DNA from: JALZHR01 sp036388635
Lineage (GTDB): Bacteria > Acidobacteriota > Blastocatellia > Pyrinomonadales > Pyrinomonadaceae
NCBI GenBank assembly: GCA_036388635.1
Contig: DASVRL010000294.1
Coordinates: forward strand, 1-6,779
Direction: 5' to 3'
Length of the DNA: 6,779 nt
Numbering within the stretch: the first letter of the stretch is position 1; each line of letters opens with the position of its first letter. Shown one piece after another: positions 1-5,506 of this stretch. The position numbers were made by a program, and so were the translations under genes. The notes below the pieces were generated by a model that worked only from the letters and a program-made list of their open reading frames with translations, searched no databases and was not told the DNA's origin.

Positions 1-734
1 GCCGCAGATTTAAAGCCGCCGCGCCCGTCGCCCAACAAAACAGACACGTTATCGCTGCCGACATTAGGCGTTATGATGTCCAAGTTGCCGTCCTTGTTGA
101 CATCATATACGACGTGAGGGTATGGCGCGCGCCCGACCGCGAAAGGCGACCCGGCAGCAGGAGTAAAATTGCCCCTGCCATTACCGAGCAGGACTGAAAC
201 GCTATTGTCATTCTGATTGGAGGTGGTGATGTCGAGATTCCCGTCAGCATTCAGGTCGCTAAGCGCCAGCCCGTGGTTGTGCGCTCTAGCTCCTCCTGTA
301 TGAGCGGCGAAAGGTGAGCCCGGAGCGCGCGAGAATCTGCCGTCGCCGGCGCCTAATAAAATCTCCACGCCGGAGCTGTCGTGGTGAGCCAGCGCGAGAT
401 CCGGCTGGCGATCATTATTCACGTCGCCGACCGCGACCAAGTGTGCCGCCGCCTTAATCGGTGATTCCGGAGCGGGCGCGAAAGCTCCCCTACCATTACC
501 CAGCAATACGGTGACTGTATCTGCGTCGTTACAGATAACAATATCGAGCCTCGCGTCTTTGTTAAAATCAGCGACGGCTATTTCATTCGGACGGCTTACG
601 TTCCTGAGCGGAAAGCGCGCCGCGGGAATAAAGAGAGGATTTTGAGACTGGGCGTTAAGCTGGGTTTGCGTTTGACAGCCCGAAGTTAAAATCACCAGCA
701 CCCATAAAATTCGGACAAAAATCAACCTTTCCAT
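1..734 (-). CDS. FG-GAP/VCBS-repeat lipoprotein, C-terminus outside window
   Basis: The minus-strand frame is open from ATG (734-732) to the window edge, giving 244 codons of an incomplete protein. Residues 1-20 form a lipoprotein-type signal: Arg3 and Arg8, a hydrophobic core at 9-16, then LTSGC with Cys20 as the likely lipidated residue (Thr rather than Leu at -3, so not a perfect lipobox). Four repeats follow at roughly 50-residue spacing. Each has a DxNxDxxxD calcium-type loop (residues 56-64, 104-112, 160-168, 211-219) and then a G(N/A/D)G(R/D)G.F turn (79-85, 128-134, 184-190, 235-241). These are features of FG-GAP/VCBS beta-propeller blades. A surface or periplasmic binding/adhesion role is inferred from the family; the ligand is unknown. 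GGAGG lies six bases before the start. Blade number and C-terminal domains cannot be seen. Confidence 0.88.
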   Translation of the reverse strand, partial: MERLIFVRILWVLVILTSGCQTQTQLNAQSQNPLFIPAARFPLRNVSRPNEIAVADFNKDARLDIVICNDADTVTVLLGNGRGAFAPAPESPIKAAAHLVAVGDVNNDRQPDLALAHHDSSGVEILLGAGDGRFSRAPGSPFAAHTGGARAHNHGLALSDLNADGNLDITTSNQNDNSVSVLLGNGRGNFTPAAGSPFAVGRAPYPHVVYDVNKDGNLDIITPNVGSDNVSVLLGDGRGGFKSA

Positions 735-740
735 AATCCG

Positions 741-745
741 CCTCC
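741..745 (-). promoter_or_regulatory. Shine-Dalgarno of the FG-GAP lipoprotein
   Basis: On the minus strand GGAGG sits six bases before the ATG at 734. This fixes the start and supports the lipoprotein signal as the true N-terminus. I found no convincing -35/-10 pair in the 100 bases upstream. Confidence 0.75.
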
Positions 746-778
746 ATAAAGACAATATGCTGCTGTAAACCAGCGATT

Positions 779-790
779 AGATATTAGACG
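779..790. repeat. 12-bp direct repeat, left copy (agatattagacg)
   Basis: This is identical to 1256-1267. The two copies bracket the MFS exporter remnant almost exactly. The match ends abruptly on both sides (t/a before, c/a after). A 12-bp match somewhere in a window this size is not improbable by chance, so the placement, not the identity, is what makes it notable. Confidence 0.5.
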
Positions 791-834
791 CAGATTTCAA
801 GCTTTTTCTTCCGTCTTCGTCAAATATTTTCAGT

Positions 835-1242
835 GTGCGGATAATAGCGGGATGCCTGATGCTCTCCCTGATACCGTCGACCCTCGGCATCCCCGGTTAT
901 ATAACCCTTATCGTCGTTATTACCGCCTGCTATGCAATGTTCCAAACAGCCAATAACACCGCCGTCATGAAAGATGTCGAACCCGGGCAGCGGGGCATCA
1001 TTTCCGGTATGCTCAACTTATCGCGCAATCTGGGACTCATCACCGGCACATCCCTGATGGGCGCTGTATTTGCATTTGCGTCGGGGACTAATGACATAAC
1101 AACAGCGCACGCGGATGCCGTCGCCGCCGGTATGCACATCACGTTTGCAGTCGCGGCGATTCTGATAGTCGTCGCGCTCGCCGTCGCGATTGGAAGCGGC
1201 GGTAATCAAGTAACTGTCAGTGTCCAGAAAAGAGTGTGTTAA
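835..1242 (+). pseudogene. C-terminal remnant of a DHA2-type MFS drug exporter
   Basis: This 135-codon frame reads as the last membrane segments of a major facilitator exporter. The block ANNTAVMKDVEPGQRG (residues 39-54), then SGMLNLSRNLGLITG (57-71) and LMGAVFAFA (74-82), matches my recollection of the C-terminal half of EmrB/QacA-like DHA2 proteins. Hydrophobic segments are visible at about 20-38, 65-83 and 101-120. Full members have about 400-500 residues and 12-14 helices, so most of the gene is missing. The nominal GTG start has no Shine-Dalgarno, and the frame stays open upstream to 781 with sequence that does not look like a transporter. The junction with lost sequence is therefore probably close to 835. 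It ends ten bases before the UmuC remnant. A functional short protein is unlikely. Confidence 0.75.
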
Positions 1243-1251
1243 ATTCCAAAC

Positions 1252-1389
1252 CCAAAGATATTAGACGATGAGAAATACGAACGATGGCGCAATCAGATGA
1301 AAGCAGTTGACCGGATAAATCTAAAGTTCGGGAAGGATACACTTCGATTTGCCGGCGTGAAAACAGAAGGAAAATGGAAGAGACGATAG
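1252..1389 (+). pseudogene. C-terminal remnant of UmuC-type Y-family DNA polymerase (DUF4113 region)
   Basis: The frame after the exporter stop has no start codon of its own at its beginning and runs to TAG at 1387-1389. It encodes residues including DDEKYERWRNQMKAVDRIN, followed by KFGKDTLRFAG and EGKWKRR. This matches the C-terminal extension of UmuC (E. coli has LMSVMDTLNAKEGRGTLYFAG at the same place). The conserved SPRYTT tail expected next is absent, and stops follow at once (TAG, then TGA). The polymerase domain is not in the window. It is a non-functional leftover whose left edge coincides with one copy of the 12-bp direct repeat. Confidence 0.7.
1256..1267. repeat. 12-bp direct repeat, right copy (agatattagacg)
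   Basis: This is the exact copy of 779-790. It lies 14 bases after the exporter-remnant stop codon and overlaps the first codons of the UmuC remnant (reading K-I-L-D there). It could be a scar of the event that joined the two gene pieces, or chance. Confidence 0.5.
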
Positions 1390-1450
1390 TGACCTGAAAA
1401 AGTCCGGGCTAGGGAGTTTGAAAGCGTTATTTCAAGCTAGGAAATTGTGG

Positions 1451-1535
1451 TGCCGAGGGTCGGAGTCGAACCGACATGGGCGTTAAGCCCGCTAGATTTT
1501 GAGTCTAGTGCGTATACCAATTTCGCCACCCCGGC
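1451..1535 (-). tRNA. tRNA-Leu (anticodon CAA)
   Basis: Read on the minus strand this is an 85-nt class II tRNA. The acceptor GCCGGGG (1535-1529) pairs with CCTCGGC with one G-T pair, and the discriminator is A at 1451. The anticodon stem CTAGA/TCTAG encloses the loop CTCAAAA, giving anticodon CAA, which reads UUG. The long variable arm GGGC/GCCC and the T arm GTCGG-TTCGACT-CCGAC are typical of tRNA-Leu. The CCA end is encoded (1450-1448). It stands alone, transcribed towards the gene remnants. Confidence 0.96.
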
Positions 1536-1551
1536 GCTTGCGCGAACTTCG

Positions 1552-1581
1552 AATATAGAATTTTTTGCCGCCGGTCGTCAA
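1552..1581 (-). promoter_or_regulatory. Sigma-70-type promoter of tRNA-Leu
   Basis: On the minus strand TTGACG (1581-1576) is followed after 18 bp by TATATT (1557-1552). The -10 box ends 16 bases before the first base of the mature tRNA, which leaves a short 5' leader. Both boxes are close to consensus. Confidence 0.7.
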
Positions 1582-1620
1582 CCCGCGTCCGATTCTTTTC
1601 TACCCGCAAAATAAAATTTA

Positions 1621-1650
1621 TTGCCAACGTTTGCCCGAATGTGTTAAATT
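1621..1650 (+). promoter_or_regulatory. Possible promoter of the REC/HD-GYP gene
   Basis: TTGCCA (1621-1626) and TAAATT (1645-1650) are separated by 18 bp, about 107 bases before the ATG at 1758. The match is only moderate. A second TTGCCA at 1655-1660 has no good -10 partner. No operator dyad stands out. Confidence 0.3.
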
Positions 1651-1757
1651 TTGTTTGCCAAGTTGTTTTGTAAAAATAACATCCGAAGCGTCCAGCCGAA
1701 TTTACAAAACCCTTCTGCGAGAGTCGAAAGCCCGTTTTCCCTGCAAGAGTAAGCCCT

Positions 1758-2900
1758 ATGTTCGACGAAATCAAAATCGAGAAAAACATCCTGATAGTTG
1801 ACGATGCGCCGACCACGCGGCAGTTTCTGGTCAGGTTTTTAAAGCAATATTACGCGCAGGTCGAAGAAGCCGACAGCGCCGAAGCCGCGCTGCAAAAAAT
1901 TCACGAGAAAAGATACGCCGTGATTTTGAGCGACATCGTTTTGCCCAAATTGAGCGGCGTCGAGATGATGCCGTATATCAGAAATATCGCGCCGCATTCG
2001 GTGATAGTTTTGTTTAGCGGCAAGCTTTCGGCGGAATACGCCGTCAGCGCCCTGCGCGCCGGCGCGTTCGATTATCTGACCAAGCCTTTCGAAGCCGAGC
2101 AGATTCTCGCCGTCGTCGAGCGCGCCGCCGAGCATTACGAGCTGAAATGTTTTAAAGACCGCTATCAATCGCATCTCGAAGAGCTCGTCGCCAAACGCAC
2201 CGCCGAGCTGGACAAAGCCATCGAAGAAGTCGAAAATTCCTACCGCGTGACGCTCAAAGCGCTCGTTCAGGCGCTGGAAACGCGCGACGTCGAAACTCAC
2301 GGGCATTCGGAAAGAGTCGTCACCTTCTCTTTAAGACTCGGTTTCGAGCTTGGTCTGGACAAAAACGCGCTGAGAAATCTGGAGCTCGGCGCGCTGCTCC
2401 ACGACATCGGAAAAATCGGCGTGCCCGACGCCATCTTGAGAAAGCCCGCGAAGCTGACCGACGAAGAATGGCATAAAATGCGGCTGCACCCGATTTACGG
2501 TCAAAGAATTCTGCGCAATATTCCCTTTCTCGAAGGCGCGGCGCGCGTCGTCTCGCAGCATCACGAAAAATGGGACGGCACCGGTTATCCCTTAAAGCTG
2601 CGCGGCGAGGAAATCGACGTCGGCGCGCGAATTTTCGCCGTCGTGGACGCTTTCGACGCGATGATTTCCAATCGCGTTTACCGGCGCGGGCGCTCCTTTG
2701 AAGCGGCTTTGCAGGAATTGGAACGCTGCGCCGGAACGCAGTTCGACCCGCAGATTGTCGAAGCTTTTAAAAACGTCCCGAAAGAAGACTGGGAAATCCT
2801 GCGCGAGCGCTCGCTGAAAGACCGGACGGAAATCTCTTCGTTTCAGGCGGTCGTCGCCGAGCTGGTTTACTCGAAACATCTGCTTGAGTTCGTTCATTAA
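1758..2900 (+). CDS. Response regulator with HD-GYP c-di-GMP phosphodiesterase output (RpfG-like)
   Basis: This is a complete 380-residue cytosolic regulator. An N-terminal receiver domain (about 10-125) has the acidic pair Asp15/Asp16, phospho-acceptor Asp59 in LSDIVLP, Ser87 at the switch position and Lys109 in TKPF. A charged, probably coiled-coil linker spans about 126-165. The HD-GYP domain (about 166-345) has GHSERV at 182-187, the His215-Asp216 metal pair in LLHDIGKIG, His244, and the signature HHEKWDGTGYP at 268-278. All expected metal-binding and GYP residues are present, so hydrolysis of cyclic di-GMP under control of receiver phosphorylation is a sound family-based inference. The domain order is that of RpfG. 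No partner histidine kinase lies in the window. The start is the only ATG that gives the full receiver domain; its ribosome binding site is weak (aagag). Confidence 0.93.
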   Translation: MFDEIKIEKNILIVDDAPTTRQFLVRFLKQYYAQVEEADSAEAALQKIHEKRYAVILSDIVLPKLSGVEMMPYIRNIAPHSVIVLFSGKLSAEYAVSALRAGAFDYLTKPFEAEQILAVVERAAEHYELKCFKDRYQSHLEELVAKRTAELDKAIEEVENSYRVTLKALVQALETRDVETHGHSERVVTFSLRLGFELGLDKNALRNLELGALLHDIGKIGVPDAILRKPAKLTDEEWHKMRLHPIYGQRILRNIPFLEGAARVVSQHHEKWDGTGYPLKLRGEEIDVGARIFAVVDAFDAMISNRVYRRGRSFEAALQELERCAGTQFDPQIVEAFKNVPKEDWEILRERSLKDRTEISSFQAVVAELVYSKHLLEFVH

Positions 2901-2909
2901 TATTGATTT

Positions 2910-3008
2910 ATGCCGCTCGAAATCCCGCTTGAGCCGGAAGAAAAATGGAAGAAATTGAAGATTAAACTTCCTTCGTCATCCGTCCTTTGTCTTTCGATGG
3001 ATCAGTAA
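2910..3008 (+). CDS. Doubtful 32-residue ORF after the HD-GYP gene
   Basis: ATG at 2910 starts nine bases after the HD-GYP stop and runs to TAA at 3006-3008. The first 20 residues (MPLEIPLEPEEKWKKLKIKL) are charged and look coding-like. The tail (SSSVLCLSMDQ) is derived from a T/C-rich stretch that resembles ordinary spacer. There is no Shine-Dalgarno, so translation would depend on coupling to the upstream gene. It may be a small coupled peptide or the start of a lost gene. I recognise no family. Confidence 0.2.
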   Translation: MPLEIPLEPEEKWKKLKIKLPSSSVLCLSMDQ

Positions 3009-3056
3009 AATTCAAATTTCCAATCTTAATTCAACCGGCGAAGGACGCAGAACAAA

Positions 3057-3176
3057 CTAAGTAATCACCAGCGAAAACACTTCCGACTGCGGACTGTCCG
3101 CCTCATTTCCGGTCGTCCGGACGGCGATGTAATGCGCGGTTTTCCCGCGTTTGAAGCGGCGCGCGCGGCAAACTTT
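3057..3176 (-). pseudogene. Decayed C-terminus resembling a fibronectin type III domain
   Basis: On the minus strand a 39-codon open stretch ends at TAG (3059-3057). It reads KRGKTAHYIAVRTTGNEADS (20 residues), then PQSEVFSLVIT. The order GKT.HYIAVR…SEVFSLVIT followed by a stop is what the last three strands of a fibronectin type III domain look like at the end of a secreted protein. A TAA at 3179-3177 and AT-rich sequence cut off everything upstream, and there is no start codon. I infer the tail of a lost gene. The homology is judged by eye and is short. Confidence 0.35.
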
Positions 3177-3395
3177 TTAACATAAAATAATATTAAATTT
3201 CAAGACTTTTTTCCGCCGGACGCGAAAATTTTCAATTGTTTCGCCGCCCCGATGTGCTTTTGCGATTTTTATTGCCAAATTTGAGTTATTGGTTTATAAC
3301 TTATTCACATAAGCGCCAAAAGGTTAATTGTCTGAGACAGCATACGAAATTCATCCGTTATGCAAACGATTCCGCGCAGTCATAAATAAGACTGA

Positions 3396-3428
3396 TTGAC
3401 CCTTAATCGAAGTTAAACTTGCTAAATT
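3396..3428 (+). promoter_or_regulatory. Weak promoter candidate for the unknown membrane protein gene
   Basis: TTGACC (3396-3401) is a fair -35 box. The best -10-like element is an extended form TGC-TAAATT (3420-3428), but the spacing to the hexamer is 21 bp, longer than usual. The extended -10 may act alone. This is a candidate only. Confidence 0.25.
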
Positions 3429-3430
3429 GA

Positions 3431-3436
3431 AAGGAG
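3431..3436 (+). promoter_or_regulatory. Strong Shine-Dalgarno (aaggag) of the unknown membrane protein gene
   Basis: AAGGAG ends nine bases before ATG at 3446. It is among the best ribosome binding sites in the window. It supports active translation of an otherwise unrecognised protein and fixes its start. Confidence 0.8.
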
Positions 3437-3445
3437 ATTATAAAT

Positions 3446-4294
3446 ATGCCGATGAAAGGTGAAATTGAAGCGAATTACGATGCGCATTCGCCGATGACTT
3501 TTCCCACCAAAACTCCGACTTTCCATCCGCGGCTTCCGCAAAACAGCTTCTTGCAAACCACAGAAGAAATGCCGGTGAAAAGCTTTCAAGCACCGAAGAA
3601 AGAAGCGACGACCGAATCAACCGGCAGCTTTTGGTCATGGGTCGGCTTGGGCGCGGCAGTTGCGGTCGGTGCGGTCGCGGTCGCCGCCGCCGCCGCTGTC
3701 GTCGCCTATGCAATTAGCGAATCGGAGGAGACTTCGCCCGAAACGGAATCATCCGGCGCGATTGAATCAAAAGAATATATGATCGACCCGTCAGCCGCGC
3801 AGGAGCAGGTAATTAATATGGCTGACGGAGATATACTGGCGCTGAGATTTCACATCGAGAGCAAGGAAGTCGATTTATGGAATCTTTACCGGACAAACCG
3901 GGAATTTTTTGAAGCCGAGCTGCAGGCGCAGATCACCGGCTGTTTCACGCCTGATATGGAAGTAGTTTTTGTTTTTCGGGAAGGCAGCCTCTGGGCAAAT
4001 ATGGTCGTGCGGGTTAAAACAGCCTGGGATTCTGCCGGAAGACGCATTTCTACTACAACACAAACAATGGCGCGGCGATTGAATCTAAGCGAGATAGGCA
4101 GAAAGCTGACTAAAGCCGTCCAAAATGTTATAGCTAAAACCAGACGGCTTTTCACTTCGCCCATAGTAAAAGGAACGGCTAAGCGTGTTTCCGGGTTTGT
4201 GTCTCTGGCATCCGGGATAACAGCAATAATTGATTTTTTTGACAATCATCGCGACTGGATACAAGGCGGTCTGGGATGGCTGTCGATTGCCTGA
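3446..4294 (+). CDS. Unrecognised single-pass membrane protein, 282 residues
   Basis: I do not recognise a family. Residues 1-61 are polar, rich in Pro, Thr and Glu, without a signal peptide. Residues 62-90 form one very Ala/Val-rich membrane segment (WSWVGLGAAVAVG then a run of Ala). An acidic Ser/Glu linker follows (91-110). A folded-looking region (about 115-192) alternates strands and helices, with W144, W183 and a lone Cys at 166. A basic stretch (199-248, many Arg/Lys) precedes a C-terminal part with hydrophobic and Gly-rich pieces (249-262, 271-282). Codon use is more mixed than in the GC-rich neighbours, and the gene stands between a long AT-rich spacer and a convergent gene, which hints at accessory origin. 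The strong Shine-Dalgarno argues for expression. Topology cannot be decided by eye; a basic region after the segment would fit a cytoplasmic C-terminus. Confidence 0.75.
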   Translation: MPMKGEIEANYDAHSPMTFPTKTPTFHPRLPQNSFLQTTEEMPVKSFQAPKKEATTESTGSFWSWVGLGAAVAVGAVAVAAAAAVVAYAISESEETSPETESSGAIESKEYMIDPSAAQEQVINMADGDILALRFHIESKEVDLWNLYRTNREFFEAELQAQITGCFTPDMEVVFVFREGSLWANMVVRVKTAWDSAGRRISTTTQTMARRLNLSEIGRKLTKAVQNVIAKTRRLFTSPIVKGTAKRVSGFVSLASGITAIIDFFDNHRDWIQGGLGWLSIA

Positions 4295-4309
4295 GCCGGA
4301 TTTCGTAAT

Positions 4310-5311
4310 TTAACTCTTGCGCGCCTGCGATTGAACCGCCGTAATCGCTACCGCGTCCACGATGTCTTCGGCTTTGCAGCCGCGTGATAAATCGTTAGCG
4401 GGTTTGTCCAAGCCTTGCAGAATTGGTCCGATTGCCGCGCCGCCGGTTAAGCGTTCGGTTAATTTATAGGCGATATTTCCAGCATTTAAATCGGGGAAAA
4501 TCAGGACGTTGGCACGCCCGGCGACGCTTGAGCCCGGCGCTTTCGAAGCGGCGACGGACGGAACAAGCGCGGCGTCGGCTTGCAGCTCGCCGTCGATTTC
4601 GAGGTCCGGGAAACGCGCTTTGACGGTTTTGGTCGCGGCGACGACCTTGTCGATCAATTTGTGCGACGCGCTGCCTTTGGTCGAAAAACTGAGCATCGCG
4701 ACGCGCGGCTCGACGCCTAAAAGCGCGCGGCACGAATCCGCCGAAGCGATGGCGATTTCCGCCAGCTCCTCGGCGCTCGGGTCAATCACGACGCCGCAGT
4801 CGGCGTAAATCATCGCGCCTTCGTGTCCGAATTTTACTTCCGGCACGACCATCACGAAAAAGCTGGAAACTATACGGAATCCGGCGCGCACGCCAATGCA
4901 ATGCAGCGCGGCGCGAACCGTGTGTGCCGTCGTATTCGTCGCGCCCGCCACCGAGCCGTCCGCCTGACCGAGTTTGACGAGCAGGTTGCCGTAAAAAAGC
5001 GGGTCTTTGACCATCTGCTCGGATTCTTCCAAGGTAACGCCTTTCGCGCGCCGCAGCTCGTGATAAAACTGCGCGATTTTGCCGAAATCGGCGGCTTTCC
5101 GGTGGTCGAGAATTTCGACGCCGTTCAAGTTAACGCCGGACGTGCGGGCGGTTTCGCGGATTTTTTCTTCATCGCCGATGAGCGTCACTTTGGCGACGCG
5201 GTCGCGAACGCACATTTCGGCAGCCTGGACGGTGCGCGCGTCTTCGCCTTCGGGCAAAACGATATGCTGCAGGTTGGCGGCGGCGCGCCGGCGGATTTTT
5301 TCAAGAATCAT
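4310..5311 (-). CDS. pta: Phosphate acetyltransferase (short form)
   Basis: This enzyme interconverts acetyl-CoA plus phosphate with acetyl phosphate plus CoA in the cytosol, normally in a pair with acetate kinase. It has 333 residues from the ATG at 5311, the usual length of the short PTA_PTB form. Conserved blocks run in order: IVLPEGEDARTVQAAE (17-32), SVAGATNTTAHTVRAAL (120-136), YADCGVVIDP (169-178), FSTKGSASHK (209-218), FPDLNAGNIAYKLTERL (272-288) and NDLSRGCKAEDIV (306-318). From this start the active-site residues known from the Methanosarcina thermophila enzyme fall at the same numbers: Arg87, Arg133, Ser309, Arg310, Asp316. I prefer this start over the in-frame ATG five codons upstream (5326), which is made of spacer repeat. 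Neither has a Shine-Dalgarno. It converges on the unknown membrane protein gene with 15 bases between the stops. No acetate kinase gene is in the window. Confidence 0.95.
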   Translation of the reverse strand: MILEKIRRRAAANLQHIVLPEGEDARTVQAAEMCVRDRVAKVTLIGDEEKIRETARTSGVNLNGVEILDHRKAADFGKIAQFYHELRRAKGVTLEESEQMVKDPLFYGNLLVKLGQADGSVAGATNTTAHTVRAALHCIGVRAGFRIVSSFFVMVVPEVKFGHEGAMIYADCGVVIDPSAEELAEIAIASADSCRALLGVEPRVAMLSFSTKGSASHKLIDKVVAATKTVKARFPDLEIDGELQADAALVPSVAASKAPGSSVAGRANVLIFPDLNAGNIAYKLTERLTGGAAIGPILQGLDKPANDLSRGCKAEDIVDAVAITAVQSQARKS

Positions 5312-5317
5312 AAATAC

Positions 5318-5494
5318 ATTTAACATTTAACATTTATCATTTATCAAGTGAGCAAAGTATTTAATATTTAACATTTAACATTTATCAAGCCGCCTGAAGT
5401 ATTTATTATTTAACCCTTATCATTTATCATTGAATAACATTTAACATTTATCGGGTGCAGTGAAATATTTGGCGAAAATTGATAAATGATAAAT
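5318..5494. repeat. Two-level AT-rich repeat between pta and the DUF1232 gene
   Basis: On the plus strand 7-bp units ATTTAAC or ATTTATC are tandem at 5318, 5325, 5332, 5339; then 5366, 5373, 5380 (with a variant ATTTAAT at 5359); then 5408, 5422, 5439, 5446 (with variants at 5401, 5415 and 5429). The clusters are separated by spacers that both begin AAG and end AAGT (5346-5358 and 5387-5400), giving superunits of 41, 42 and about 38 bp. Two inverted units GATAAAT lie at 5481 and 5488. Because 7 is not a multiple of 3, TAA recurs in every frame on both strands. A regulatory array, a set of weak promoters or a decayed satellite are all possible. Confidence 0.85.
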
Positions 5495-5498
5495 GGAG
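5495..5498 (+). promoter_or_regulatory. Shine-Dalgarno deciding the DUF1232 start
   Basis: GGAG ends eight bases before ATG at 5507, so translation should start there and not at the in-frame ATG at 5486, which lies inside the inverted repeat units and lacks a ribosome binding site. Confidence 0.75.
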
Positions 5499-5506
5499 AA
5501 TATCTA

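Larger units (their letters stand above)
3177..3445. other. AT-rich spacer with small dyads before the unknown membrane protein gene
   Basis: I find no gene here on either strand. The stretch holds an AT-rich part (3177-3240), an inverted repeat GCGAAA/TTTCGC (3222-3227 and 3239-3244), and a short dyad TGTCT-G-AGACA at 3329-3339 about 110 bases before the next gene. The function of these dyads is unknown; they could be operator half-sites or chance. Confidence 0.4.

Noticed and set aside
930..1209. Open frames on the minus strand across the exporter remnant.
   Set aside because: They are shadows of the transporter reading frame, with no recognisable protein features or ribosome binding sites.
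878..1462. A 12-bp match (cgaccctcggca) between the exporter remnant (878-889) and the 3' end of tRNA-Leu (1451-1462, opposite strand), suggestive of an att site.
   Set aside because: In the exporter the bases encode the family-typical S-T-L-G-I stretch, the orientation is inverted, and no integrase is present. Chance similarity is the simpler reading.
2981..3047. Inverted repeat CGTCCTT/AAGGACG after the HD-GYP gene.
   Set aside because: The loop is 53 nt, the stem only 7 bp, and no T-run follows. It is probably part of low-complexity spacer sequence.
3086..3125. Palindromes GCGGAC-T-GTCCGC and CGTCCGGACG as possible terminator or operator.
   Set aside because: They lie inside the decayed fibronectin-like coding stretch, have no T-run, and fit GC-rich codon bias.
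4423..5330. Several plus-strand ORFs inside pta, up to 166 codons.
   Set aside because: The minus strand carries an unmistakable full-length Pta. The plus-strand products are Arg- or Ala-rich mirror translations typical of GC-rich genes.
5311..5500. A CRISPR array in the AT-rich repeat.
   Set aside because: Units are 7 bp and nearly contiguous, inter-cluster spacers are related to each other and only 13-14 nt, and there are no cas genes. It does not meet the layout of a CRISPR array.
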